64,000 nt of DNA, taken from Cyrtodaria siliqua. Taxonomy: Eukaryota; Mollusca; Bivalvia; Adapedonta; Hiatellidae. The notes beneath the pieces are model-generated. The model did no database searches. It saw nothing but the letters and a program-made list of their open reading frames with translations, and was not told the DNA's origin. A program made the translations under genes and the position numbers. The stretch spans positions 248,001-312,000 of the forward strand of contig JAWPHD010001145.1 of NCBI GenBank assembly GCA_037043455.1, given 5' to 3'. Below are positions 24,483-32,907 of the stretch, in pieces. Position 1 is the first letter of the stretch. Each line of letters opens with the position of its first letter.

Positions 24483-25034
24483 ATGAATTGCAAATATTGT
24501 GAAAGAGTTTTAGATATTATTGATCCTCCTGGGGTGTGCATAGATTGTATCTTATTTTACATGACTAATAAAAAGACGCTTTGCAAGTATTGTACCAGAA
24601 CTAAACTGTGTTACAAGTGTACTTACGCATGTGTGAATTGCAACGATACTTGTGAAGTTTTTGATAACGAGCGCGTTTGCCTTAATTGTGGTACCCACAA
24701 TGGTTATAATCTTGTCACAGGTTACAACTACAACCGAACGAAATCTATTTACCACAGAAAGTACCATTTAGATAAATACTTGGTAGCATATGATTTGTCT
24801 TCTAAAAATAGGCAAAGATTTGAAGATTTGTTTTACAAAATTGTAAAGATTTTAGACAAGCTAGAAGGTCGAAAAAGATCAATCAAATTTGAATACATTT
24901 TTCAAAAAATATTTAAAATTTTAAAAATAGAAAAAGAAACAAAAATGATTAAAACGAAATCAACCAGAGACAAGTACGATAGGATATGGAAACAAGTCAG
25001 AAAAGAATTACGGCTTAATGCCATGACCGTTTAA
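24483..25034 (+). CDS. Zinc-ribbon protein, VLTF3-like late transcription factor candidate
   Basis: 183 residues, intact. The N-terminal 70 residues hold six CxxC pairs (C3/C6, C19/C22, C34/C37, C43/C46, C50/C53, C66/C69). The C-terminal half has the pattern Y-x-RK-x-H near residues 90-96 (YHRKYHLDKYL), then FEDLFYKI, KFEYIFQKIFKIL, and IKTKSTRDKYDRIW. This resembles the poxvirus-type late transcription factor VLTF3 of large DNA viruses, which has zinc ribbons and a Y-x-R-x-x-H-F helix. The assignment is by pattern only; another zinc-binding regulator is possible. It is divergent from the 109-aa gene and convergent with the membrane protein gene. Confidence 0.5.
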   Translation: MNCKYCERVLDIIDPPGVCIDCILFYMTNKKTLCKYCTRTKLCYKCTYACVNCNDTCEVFDNERVCLNCGTHNGYNLVTGYNYNRTKSIYHRKYHLDKYLVAYDLSSKNRQRFEDLFYKIVKILDKLEGRKRSIKFEYIFQKIFKILKIEKETKMIKTKSTRDKYDRIWKQVRKELRLNAMTV

Positions 25035-25041
25035 CTTGAAC

Positions 25042-25062
25042 AGATGCTCCTACGGAGCATCT
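25042..25062. terminator. Perfect hairpin between convergent genes
   Basis: Arms agatgctcc (25042-25050) and ggagcatct (25054-25062) pair exactly across a three-base loop. It lies 7 bp after the VLTF3-like stop and 9 bp from the stop of the convergent membrane-protein gene, so it can mark the 3' end of both transcripts. It is GC-richer than its surroundings. Hairpin 3' ends are known for mimivirus and its virophage; use here is inference. Confidence 0.6.
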
Positions 25063-25070
25063 CTACTAGC

Positions 25071-25493
25071 TTAATGTCCATTAAGCTTGAACCTTTTCAT
25101 ATGCATTTCCAGAGGTTCTGTAAAGTTATCATTCTTTTGAATCTCTAATATTTTATTATAGACAATCCTAATTACCTCTTCATCATTTTCTAGTCCTGTT
25201 GTTGTTTGGACATATGATAGAAGTTGTTTAAAACTCCTATGATGTGTTTTTAACAAAGTCTTTTTTTCTGCTATTCTTGTTTTACTCACTAAGACAGCAA
25301 CTACTGGAGGAACTGCACCAACTGCGGCTACAAAAACAGGAATTGCTGGAACCAATGCCAATACGGCAGTACAACCAATTATCCCACTGGCAATCTGTAA
25401 TGTTGTGTTTATAATACCGCACAATTTATAACTGCATCTGTATGCAGCCACAAGTCGCATCAAGTGATCAATTAATTCTTCTTTGGTTTTCAT
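25071..25493 (-). CDS. Two-helix membrane protein, 140 aa
   Basis: Intact. A basic amphipathic N-terminal helix (residues 1-23) is followed by two hydrophobic segments (about 24-48 and 50-69, with PAIP and VPP turns) and a long charged helical C-terminus. No signal peptide. Likely a virion or host-membrane protein of the element. The topology (helix, two membrane helices, helix) also resembles SLATT-type proteins, but I see no diagnostic residues, so function stays open. Confidence 0.65.
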   Translation of the reverse strand: MKTKEELIDHLMRLVAAYRCSYKLCGIINTTLQIASGIIGCTAVLALVPAIPVFVAAVGAVPPVVAVLVSKTRIAEKKTLLKTHHRSFKQLLSYVQTTTGLENDEEVIRIVYNKILEIQKNDNFTEPLEMHMKRFKLNGH

Positions 25494-25510
25494 GTATAAT
25501 TACAGTTAGA
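25494..25510 (-). promoter_or_regulatory. TCTAA promoter motif, membrane protein gene
   Basis: On the minus strand, tgtctaactg followed by taattatac and ATG; TCTA starts 17 bp before the start codon. Confidence 0.55.
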
Positions 25511-25517
25511 CAATAAT

Positions 25518-26869
25518 TTAATTAAAATATTTAGAAAATAGTTGCTCGTGTTCTTTGAGTGACATTTTGCCTATTTTTAACAATTCGTCGATTATGCTAA
25601 TACCTTTATTTATCAGCTGTGGACTATTATTCCCTGATTCAATGCTTCCGCATACTAACTCTAGATCATCCATCAAATCTTTGGAGCTATTGTAATATTC
25701 AGCACAACCTCCTAAAATCTTTTTGAACTTTGAAGAACCTTTATGAATTGGTAAACCAGACAATTCTGTTAGTTCCTTGAAAGCATTCTGAGACAGCTTT
25801 GAATAAGTTTTTCCATTGTTGTAACGCTTTGTTATCAAGTCTATAAAATCATCATCTACTTTTAGGTTTAACACAACTGCTTCTCCCAGCTTGGCAATAA
25901 GTTTGTGATGACCAATAAGCTTAGGTAAATCAATTTGCAACATTCCAAAGCGACCATCTTTGTCAACTTTGTAGGAATTTTTATTTTGTTGCATTCCATG
26001 ACCAAAGACGGGAGCATGCTCTTTCATACTTTGAACTCTGTCTCTGTAATGATTTAATACAACAGTCTTTCTTTGCAAAACCCCCCTTCTCGTTCAAGGT
26101 TATCCCTCTTCTCAGTACTTATTACTTTATTCATTTGTTTTGTTAGAGAAGCTTTAAAATTTCCGATACGCATGATTTGCCTACTAGCATCATTAATTGC
26201 TTGATCTCTGTCACCTGTAATTAGTTTTGATGGCATTGGCAAGTTATACTCATTAAGCACATCTGCATCCAAACCAGCATCCAAGTCAATATCATGCACC
26301 GGTTTGGGTTCCTTAGGCCTCGCAGCAGGTTCTTCGTCCCATTCTTCTTCTTCTTCCATTTCTCTTATTATTTCTTCATCCTCGGGACTAAATGATGAAC
26401 GTTTTTGTTTGATTTTTTCATATAATTCTTCCGTGGGTTTTGGCCTAGGCTCTCTTTCCGGAGTTTTTCTTAATTTTGGCCCAGACTTTATTGCCTGCTC
26501 TAATTCCTCTCGGTAACCAGTCGACGATGGTTTAGGATCTGCGGTTTTCTTGGCAGCTGGTTTTTTAACATGTGGTGGTGGTGGTGGTGCTATGGCTCCA
26601 CGATCAGGCGGGGCAACTAATTGCGGACGTATTGCCTCGGGAAGAAGAGCCAACTGTTGACGTATTTCCGGAAGGGTAATCAAATGTTCAGCTAGCCGTC
26701 TTGTTTGCTCTGTTATTTCGCTAGTTACAGGTTTAAATACTTCTGTGTATAAATCACGACTAGCTCCTTTTTCTAGTCTTTTTTGAGTAACTTTATTTTC
26801 GTATTCTTTAACAAGCTCACTCGCTTTTCGCTTTTTATCTGCTAATTCTTTCCATTTTAACAAAGACAT
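25518..26869 (-). pseudogene. Conserved Polinton protein, Pro-rich and acidic, one frameshift
   Basis: The first frame (26054-26869, 271 codons) has a charged N-terminal helix, a Pro/Ala/Lys-rich linker with a six-proline run near residue 96, and an acidic stretch (EEEEEWDEEP) near 170. It ends by a frameshift near 26095, in a run of six G on the coding strand. The second frame (25518-26078) continues with HYRDRVQSM, then DGRFGMLQIDLPKL and LPIHKGSSKFKKI. Both halves match in order one long protein found in many Polintons, probably a virion or core protein of unknown role. Which of the published PW/PX-type letters applies I cannot say. Confidence 0.75.
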
Positions 26870-26887
26870 GTATAATATTAGGTTAGA
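26870..26887 (-). promoter_or_regulatory. TCTAA promoter motif, Pro-rich protein gene
   Basis: On the minus strand, aatctaacctaatattatac lies directly before ATG; TCTA begins 18 bp upstream. The short gap also holds the divergent ATPase promoter. Confidence 0.6.
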
Positions 26888-26928
26888 TTAAATTAAGATA
26901 AGTTAAGATAAGTTAAGACAAGTATTAT

Positions 26929-26943
26929 CTAAGTATTATTATA
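26929..26943 (+). promoter_or_regulatory. TCTAA promoter motif, ATPase gene
   Basis: ttatctaagtattattata directly precedes ATG; TCTA begins 15 bp before it. Confidence 0.6.
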
Positions 26944-27594
26944 ATGGAAATTCCAAACTATGATATGAAAACAGAAAACGGTAATTTTAAACAAATATGG
27001 AACTTTATGCCAGACTGTTGTTTTAGAATGTTAATTTGTGGTAATTCAGGATCTGGCAAGACAAACACACTAGTTCACATGTTGCTGAAACCTTTAGTTT
27101 ACTATGATAAGATTTACTTGTTTGCTAAAAACTTGGAGCAGTCTAAGTATCAGGTCTTGTCGCAAAAACTGGAAAAGATAGCAAAAAAGAATAAAATCCC
27201 AGTCGAAGATATATTAGAATGTTCAAATGATGAAGTTATCCCTGTGAATGATTTGGATTCAGATAATCAGAAGATAGCCATTTTTGATGATTATGTTTGC
27301 GAGCGTAATCAAAACGATATTATTAATTATTTCATCCATGGAAGACATAAGAATTGTTGTGTAATTTACTTGTCACAATCTTATTACAAAACTCCCAAAG
27401 ACATTCGTTTGAACTGTTCTCATTACATCTTCTTTGCGACTCCGGTTAATCGTGAGCTTGGTATGCTTTCCAAAGAACAAGATGTCAGCAAAGAGCAGTA
27501 CAGAAAAGCGACTGACAAGCAGTATGACTTTCTGTATCTTGATCGTCCGAGGAAGTTAGTAAAGCGTAACTTTAATGGTGAAATTTTAATATAA
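26944..27594 (+). CDS. Genome packaging ATPase (FtsK/HerA type)
   Basis: 216 residues, intact. Powers loading of element DNA into capsids. Walker A is GNSGSGKT at residues 33-40; Walker B is IAIFDDY at 111-117, ending in adjacent acidic residues; a polar SQSYYKTPKDIR segment after the next strand fits the sensor region. No membrane segment. Length and order match Polinton and adenovirus-like packaging ATPases of the A32 group. First gene of the plus-strand structural block; divergent from the Pro-rich protein gene. Confidence 0.95.
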   Translation: MEIPNYDMKTENGNFKQIWNFMPDCCFRMLICGNSGSGKTNTLVHMLLKPLVYYDKIYLFAKNLEQSKYQVLSQKLEKIAKKNKIPVEDILECSNDEVIPVNDLDSDNQKIAIFDDYVCERNQNDIINYFIHGRHKNCCVIYLSQSYYKTPKDIRLNCSHYIFFATPVNRELGMLSKEQDVSKEQYRKATDKQYDFLYLDRPRKLVKRNFNGEILI

Positions 27595-27605
27595 TATATA
27601 TTATA

Positions 27606-29000
27606 ATGGGACTTTTTAATGATCTTGGCGAGGAAGTTACTACTGGCAGTGTCAATATTACAAATTTTGGTATTGTGCTGTCTGAGTATGTAAAACAAAA
27701 ACATTTGGTTAATTATCTTAACAAAGGCAGAAACCAGGAAAATGTTTTGAGAAGTGAGCTTAATATGGATAATAATAAAATTACCAATGTTGGCAATCCA
27801 ACAAAAGCAGATGATGCAGCAACAAAGCAATTTACTCAAAGAAGAGTCGCAAAAATCATACGTGATTATAATATTGATAAAATTCCAAACATGATAACAA
27901 ATTTAACAACAGGTGTTGATGATAAACTTAGTCAAATACAAACAACGTTACAAGCAAACCGCGAGAAAATGCTTGAAATTCAAAACGGATTAAAAGATGA
28001 AATAAAACTTCTGGGTGATGCTTTGAAAGAGCTAGAAAAGAAAGAAGATGGATTGGAGGAGAGTGAAAACTACAATAAATTAAGTGAACAAATAAGAGCT
28101 GGTGTTCAAAATATTAATGCACGGATTGGGGAAATCAATACACAAATGGTTGACAATAATGAACTTGAAGCTGCTATTGCTGATGCTTCAAAACAAATGA
28201 GAACTGCTTTTACTACCGAAATAACTCAAATTAAAATATTAAATCAACAGATAAACACCAACGTTGCTGATATCAACAAAGAGTTTGAAGATATCAAAAA
28301 GAAAATGGTTGATGGTAAGTCGCTGGAGACTGCTTTGAGCAAACTGGTTGACACTGATAAACTTGAGACAGCTATTGATGATGCTTCAAAGCAATTGAAA
28401 GCCGCCCAGGATGAAAGAAACACAGCTTTTGATGGTGAAATAGCTTCATTGAAACAGTTTAATCAAAAGTCTGGTAGTAGACACACAGCAATTCTTGGTA
28501 TAATTGATGGGTTGAAAGTAAAAGTAGACTATTTGAGTCGGATTCTGCTGCTTGAATATACAATAGATGATGGAATTAGCATCATGCAAGATAACAATGG
28601 TTTTGTATCATATCCAACACGAAAACCACTTGAAAGAACCAAACGTAATGGTTTTCTCGGGGCGTTTACTTTTGTTGCCAATCCGTTTGTAAAAAGTGAA
28701 AAATATGCAACAGGAACTGCTGGTGGTGCAACAATTGTAAAACCCGGACGCTATATAGTCGAAGCAGATCTTACATATACAAGCGTTAATCGCATAGAGT
28801 CTTTTCTTTTGCTTAATGTAAGTACCGGCGAGTTATGTCAACCAAAAATAGAAAACGGTAAACGAATACTAAAAGAAACAGCTGAAGAATATCTTCCGAA
28901 ATCTCATTTTTGGTCTGTCCTTATATCCTCCGAAACTCGTGCTACAGAAGTTTACAATTTTGAAAAATCAAGTTTTAAACTGTATTACAAAGGCGATTAA
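27606..29000 (+). CDS. Coiled-coil fibre/spike-like protein with C-terminal head
   Basis: 464 residues, intact. Residues 52-76 have a phage tail-fibre-type motif (LNMDNNKITNVGNPTKADDA...), followed by a long heptad-rich coiled coil (about 90-310) in which one module is repeated (ELEAAIADASKQ, then KLETAIDDASKQ). The last 130 residues are beta-rich (NGFLGAFTFVANPF; GGATIVKPGRYIVEADL) and look like a globular C1q/TNF-style head. The architecture fits a trimeric fibre mounted on the penton, whose gene follows. Receptor binding is inferred from shape only. No TCTA motif upstream. Confidence 0.7.
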   Translation: MGLFNDLGEEVTTGSVNITNFGIVLSEYVKQKHLVNYLNKGRNQENVLRSELNMDNNKITNVGNPTKADDAATKQFTQRRVAKIIRDYNIDKIPNMITNLTTGVDDKLSQIQTTLQANREKMLEIQNGLKDEIKLLGDALKELEKKEDGLEESENYNKLSEQIRAGVQNINARIGEINTQMVDNNELEAAIADASKQMRTAFTTEITQIKILNQQINTNVADINKEFEDIKKKMVDGKSLETALSKLVDTDKLETAIDDASKQLKAAQDERNTAFDGEIASLKQFNQKSGSRHTAILGIIDGLKVKVDYLSRILLLEYTIDDGISIMQDNNGFVSYPTRKPLERTKRNGFLGAFTFVANPFVKSEKYATGTAGGATIVKPGRYIVEADLTYTSVNRIESFLLLNVSTGELCQPKIENGKRILKETAEEYLPKSHFWSVLISSETRATEVYNFEKSSFKLYYKGD

Positions 29001-29018
29001 TTTTAGCATTTCATTTAA

Positions 29019-29033
29019 TCTAACTTATATTAT
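29019..29033 (+). promoter_or_regulatory. TCTAA promoter motif, penton gene
   Basis: tttaatctaacttatattat directly precedes ATG; TCTA begins 15 bp before it. Confidence 0.65.
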
Positions 29034-29795
29034 ATGGAACAAAAAATTGTATTATCATCAGAGAAAGCGTCAATAATTAATAGCTCGAACACACCGAGTA
29101 ATTTTACAACTGTGTTTGACAGACCATTAATATTAGGCAGGAACAAACAGTATGGCATTGGACTTGATAAGATTAATTCTATGACTTACTCATGGTATAA
29201 TATTAGTGAGGATTTTAATAACAAAGTGATAAGGTACCACAATGGAACAGATTGGAAAAGTATTATTTTTACAAATGGAAATTACAGTTATGCTGATATC
29301 GATAATTACATAAAAGAAACATTAGCTGTAAACAATGATTTAACCGATGACTCGCCTGTCCCGATAAGAATTGAGTTTGATTTATCAAGTTTCAAATGCT
29401 TGGTTACCATCCATAATAATTTCATGCTTGATTTAAGAGAAACAAACTTTCATGTCTTGATCGGGTTTGAAAAAGATGCAGTTATCGGAGAAACTAAATT
29501 TGGAACTGTGACACCAAACATAACAAATTCTATCGATACATTGTATATACACTGTGATTTGATAAGTAATTCTATTGTTGATGGATCATACGGGGATGTT
29601 ATTTATGAAATAAGTACAGCTGATCTTACAAGATCATATCCTTTCAAAGATGAACCGATAAGAGTCGGGTTCTGTGAAGTAAACAAAACGATCATTAACA
29701 GTATTAATATTTACATTACCGATTTCTCTGGCAAGATTATTAATCTTAATGGTGTCCACACATCATTCCGTTTTGTTTTGAAGGAATTAATGTAA
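29034..29795 (+). CDS. Minor capsid (penton) protein, single jelly roll
   Basis: 253 residues, intact, beta-rich, without membrane segments. The pattern of an N-terminal FDRPLILGRNKQYGIGL segment, central HCDLISNSIVDGSYGDVIYE, and a C-terminal INIYITDFSGKIINLNG strand pair matches the Polinton penton family, which forms the five-fold vertices. It lies between the fibre-like gene and the major capsid gene, the usual structural block. Confidence 0.8.
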   Translation: MEQKIVLSSEKASIINSSNTPSNFTTVFDRPLILGRNKQYGIGLDKINSMTYSWYNISEDFNNKVIRYHNGTDWKSIIFTNGNYSYADIDNYIKETLAVNNDLTDDSPVPIRIEFDLSSFKCLVTIHNNFMLDLRETNFHVLIGFEKDAVIGETKFGTVTPNITNSIDTLYIHCDLISNSIVDGSYGDVIYEISTADLTRSYPFKDEPIRVGFCEVNKTIINSINIYITDFSGKIINLNGVHTSFRFVLKELM

Positions 29796-29805
29796 CATAA
29801 GTTAT

Positions 29806-30270
29806 ATGGTATGTTTAAAAAAAGTTTATGACACTAGCACGGGAACATATACTCAAGTTGACCGATTAACTGGGGCAGGTAAAGCTGCCGGTCCAGCTTT
29901 AGCTGACGGGGCAGGTATATTTGACATTCTTTCAAAAGTCGGATCAAAGATATTCAGCGAGTCTGCGAAAACAGCAGGCAAGAAAGCATTAGAAACTGCT
30001 GGTAAACAAATCATAGAAAGCGGTTCTAAAAAACTTGGAGATGAAGTAGGAAAAATGGCTGCTGATAAATTAGTTTCAGTTATTAAACCTAAACCAAAAG
30101 GTGAGATGATTTTAAAAGAACTTACAAAAGCTGCCACAAAAGATGCAGCTAAAGTTGTGGCTGATGATATAATTGAAGAAGATGTAAATGCAAAAATTAA
30201 CAGATTACTATCCGGAAGAGGAACTAAAAATATTAATGCGAGAATTAATCGATTAATTAATAAAAAATAA
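29806..30270 (+). CDS. Small basic protein with two adenain-type cleavage motifs
   Basis: 154 residues, intact; start 10 bp after the penton stop. Ala/Gly/Lys-rich, with an amphipathic middle and an INARINRLINKK basic tail. Two words fit the adenovirus protease consensus (M/I/L)xGxG: LTGAG at residues 21-25 and LSGRG at 135-139. Since the element encodes such a protease, this is probably a core or cement protein cut during maturation, like adenovirus pVI, pVII or pX. The match is by motif, not by fold. Confidence 0.65.
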   Translation: MVCLKKVYDTSTGTYTQVDRLTGAGKAAGPALADGAGIFDILSKVGSKIFSESAKTAGKKALETAGKQIIESGSKKLGDEVGKMAADKLVSVIKPKPKGEMILKELTKAATKDAAKVVADDIIEEDVNAKINRLLSGRGTKNINARINRLINKK

Positions 30271-30291
30271 TCTAATTACTAGTATATATAG
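30271..30291 (+). promoter_or_regulatory. TCTAA promoter motif, major capsid gene
   Basis: ataatctaattactagtata, then tatag and ATG; TCTA begins 21 bp before the start codon, the longest spacing in the set. Confidence 0.55.
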
Positions 30292-31562
30292 ATGTTTCGA
30301 AGTGATCAATATAATAATAGATATGAACATGTACCTATTCAGTTAGATACCCCCATAACACGACCAGGAAATAATACCAGACAAATGAAAAGTGGTTATC
30401 AGTTTACAATAAATGATAGAAGTTCTTACTTTGATTGGTATAATGCATATTTTGAAATCAGTTTTCGAGTAAACAAACTTGCTGATGGAGCCAATTTCGC
30501 AGATGCTGACAGAATTGCTTTAATTAACGATGCAGCTTCACTGATTAATTAAATGCAAGTAAAGCAAAATGGGAAAACAGTTTACGATGGAAATAATCTT
30601 CACAGATTTGTTAATATCAAAAGCTTGCTTGAAATTTCTGATGACTATGCAAAGACAACCGGAACAAACGAATACTTTTATTTAGATGGCACGGCTGATG
30701 CAGAATCTCGAAAGGACGAAGATACCTATAATAAAGGTTTTGCTATTCGCCATGCTTTAATCATAACTAATCAAAAAGTTGACTCTATAATCCCATTAAA
30801 TAAATATTCCTTCTTTGGAGGTTTGGAAACAGACATGCTTCCTCCTAGTCAGATTCAAATCAGCTTGCAGCTGACAGATGATAATGTGTTAATTTTCAAA
30901 TCAAGTGGTGATGATGGCCGAGTAGTTATTGATAAATTAGTTTTGTGGATACCCAGAATGATATTTAACTCAGATGGTTTAAGTTATGTAATGACAAATC
31001 ATATGACATCAACAAGATGGACTTACCTCCGTGAAATGATACAAGAGAGCGGAAGTTCTGAAGCAACTGAATACGTATTTAGAATAACGGCTGGTGTTAA
31101 AAATCCCAAACATGTGTTTGTTTATTTGCAAAGGGCTGACAAGAGTTCTTCTCAAACACAAAATCCTCATTATTGGACACGTTTAAGGTAAATGCTGCTA
31201 ATACTAATTGCTATTTACAATCAGCTAGATTGGAAGTTGGAAATGGAGTTTATTATCCAGAAACCGAATATAGTTATGCTAATATCATAAGAATATTCAG
31301 AGATGTTATTAATTATTCTTACAAGCAAAATGATAAAAACACTGGAACTTTAATAAACGTGAGAAATTTTAAAACTCTTTTCGGAATGATATATTTCGAT
31401 TTGAGTTACAAGGAAAATGAAGTTAATATTGATCCAAAACAACTAAGTCTAAAATATAAATTAAATATACCTCCTACTGCTCGATATAAAGTTTATGCTC
31501 TGGTTCTCTATGAAGTAGATGTTGTTATTGATACTGTTGGAAATGAACTAGTTATTGTTTAA
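30292..31562 (+). pseudogene. Major capsid protein, double jelly roll, broken
   Basis: Forms the hexons of the icosahedral shell. The first frame (30292-30552) contains YEHVPIQLDTPITRPGNN and NDRSSYFDWYNAYFEI; after an in-frame TAA at 30550-30552 the same frame continues (30553-31191) with QNGKTVYDGNNL, FFGGLETDMLPPSQIQI and IDKLVLWIPRM. A frameshift near 31172-31180 moves it to a third segment (31173-31562) with LEVGNGVYYPETEYSY and YFDLSY. Summed length, about 420 codons, is slightly short to normal for Polinton major capsid proteins. Confidence 0.9.
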
Positions 31563-31578
31563 TCTAACTTATATATAT
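31563..31578 (+). promoter_or_regulatory. TCTAA promoter motif, hydrophobic repeat protein gene
   Basis: taatctaacttatatatat directly precedes ATG at 31579; TCTA begins 16 bp before it. It overlaps the last codons of the capsid frame. Confidence 0.6.
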
Positions 31579-32457
31579 ATGACTTACGTGAAGTATTCAG
31601 TAAATTTAACAGATGGTCAGAAACAAAGTCTGGCAAAAGCATATGAAAACAAAAGTGAATTAACACTCAGGTTAAAAAATAACCAACTAACTGGGAATTT
31701 TCCTTTGCTGCTAACAGCTACCCAAATTAACAATATTAACAAAGCTAAATCTGATGGACGGGGATTAGACATAAATATATCAAAATCGCAAATGAGATCT
31801 CAGTCTAAAAATGGAGGCTTTTTAGGCGCATTAGCTGGTTTGTTAACTAAAACAATTTTACTAACAGTTGCTAAATTTGCTCCAAAGATATTAGGACCTC
31901 TAGCAACAGGGGCACTTAGTGGTCTGGCAAGTACTGGAATTGGTAAAATATTTGGAAATGGAATGGTAACTGTTCCTGCTGATAAAAAACAAACACTCCT
32001 AAAATCAAATAAATTAACAGCTGCACAAAAAAACAAAATAGCAAAGTCAAAAAGTTCCTGCACGATTAAACTAACACAAAAACAACTGCAAGACGTACTG
32101 GCATGTGCTTCTAGTAACAAAACGACAACTGTTCCCAGTGATAAAAAACAGCAAGAGGTAACAGCAACTGTTCCTAGTGATAAAAAACAAACACTTCTAA
32201 AATCAAAGAAATTAACAGCTGCGCAAAGAAAGAAGATAGCAAAGTCAAAAGGTCACTGCCCTGTTAAACTAACTAAAAAACAACAGCAGGACGGAGGATT
32301 TCTTGGCATGCTTGCATCACTAGGAATTCCATTGATTGGATCTCTTATTAGTGGTTTGACTGGAAAAGGTTTGCAAGTAGATAGAAGAGGATACGGTTTA
32401 CAAGTAGACTCACAAATTAGGCCATACAGAAGTATCCCATTCATAAAAAAAAATTAA
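31579..32457 (+). CDS. Hydrophobic, Lys-rich repeat protein with cleavage motif
   Basis: 292 residues counted from ATG 31579 (chosen because of the promoter motif; an earlier non-ATG start is less likely). Four modules of about 27-30 residues follow the pattern LTxxQkxxIxKAk...I.L...Q (about 8-37, 43-72, 144-170, 210-236); the last two lie in a repeated block of about 41 residues beginning VPxDKKQTLLKS. Between and after them are Gly/Leu-rich amphipathic segments (79-127, 239-259). LTGKG at 260-264 fits the adenain consensus. Probably a membrane-active or core virion protein, comparable in outline to adenovirus pVI/pX. Function inferred. Confidence 0.6.
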   Translation: MTYVKYSVNLTDGQKQSLAKAYENKSELTLRLKNNQLTGNFPLLLTATQINNINKAKSDGRGLDINISKSQMRSQSKNGGFLGALAGLLTKTILLTVAKFAPKILGPLATGALSGLASTGIGKIFGNGMVTVPADKKQTLLKSNKLTAAQKNKIAKSKSSCTIKLTQKQLQDVLACASSNKTTTVPSDKKQQEVTATVPSDKKQTLLKSKKLTAAQRKKIAKSKGHCPVKLTKKQQQDGGFLGMLASLGIPLIGSLISGLTGKGLQVDRRGYGLQVDSQIRPYRSIPFIKKN

Positions 32458-32466
32458 ATTTTAAAA

Positions 32467-32891
32467 ATGAACCTATCTCTAACTTAGATATAATAAAATG
32501 GGTTAAGCAGCTAGGCATACAGAACTTCACTGGAGTGTTTAGCAAGAACAAATTACCAACAAAACAAAATAAACAAGAATGTGGTATTATTAATCTTGAT
32601 GATTATATTGGACCTGGCACACACTGGACTTGTTACTATGATAATTATTACTTCGATCCGTTTGGATTGAGCCCACCAAAAGAAGTTTTAACTTACATAC
32701 CTGATATAAAATACAACACCATTCAATACCAAGATAAAACAAGTGTTCTGTGTGGATATTTCTGTTTGTACTTTATCAAAAAGTTGCAAGAAGGAAACAG
32801 TGTGTACGATATTCTTTACAAATTATTAAAGCCTTACAAACCAGTAGAAAATGAAAACATCATAACATCATATTTTGTATACGAAGTTTAA
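32467..32891 (+). pseudogene. Adenain-like cysteine protease, frame broken at its start
   Basis: Maturation protease. Catalytic blocks: GPGTHWTCYY (His), YYFDPFGLSPP (acidic partner region) and CGYFCLYFI (Cys). The conserved N-terminal part (SNLDIIKWVKQLGI) is open in the same frame from about 32469. The only nearby ATG (32467) is one frame out and meets a stop after six codons; inside the proper frame the first usable start is a GTG at 32535. So either a one-base lesion sits at the start codon or translation starts at a non-ATG codon. Length, about 140 residues, is normal for Polinton proteases. Confidence 0.85.
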
Positions 32892-32907
32892 TCTAATCAT
32901 ATTATAT
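32892..32907 (+). promoter_or_regulatory. TCTAA promoter motif, phospholipase gene
   Basis: tttaatctaatcatattata, then t and ATG at 32908; TCTA begins 16 bp before it. Confidence 0.6.

Noticed and set aside
25071..25493. SLATT-type effector membrane protein
   Set aside because: Only the topology fits; no diagnostic residues and no partner effector genes, so kept as an unknown membrane protein.
32498..32506. Alternative protease start with a TCTA motif upstream
   Set aside because: That ATG is out of frame and stops after two codons; the TCTA there lies within conserved protease coding sequence.
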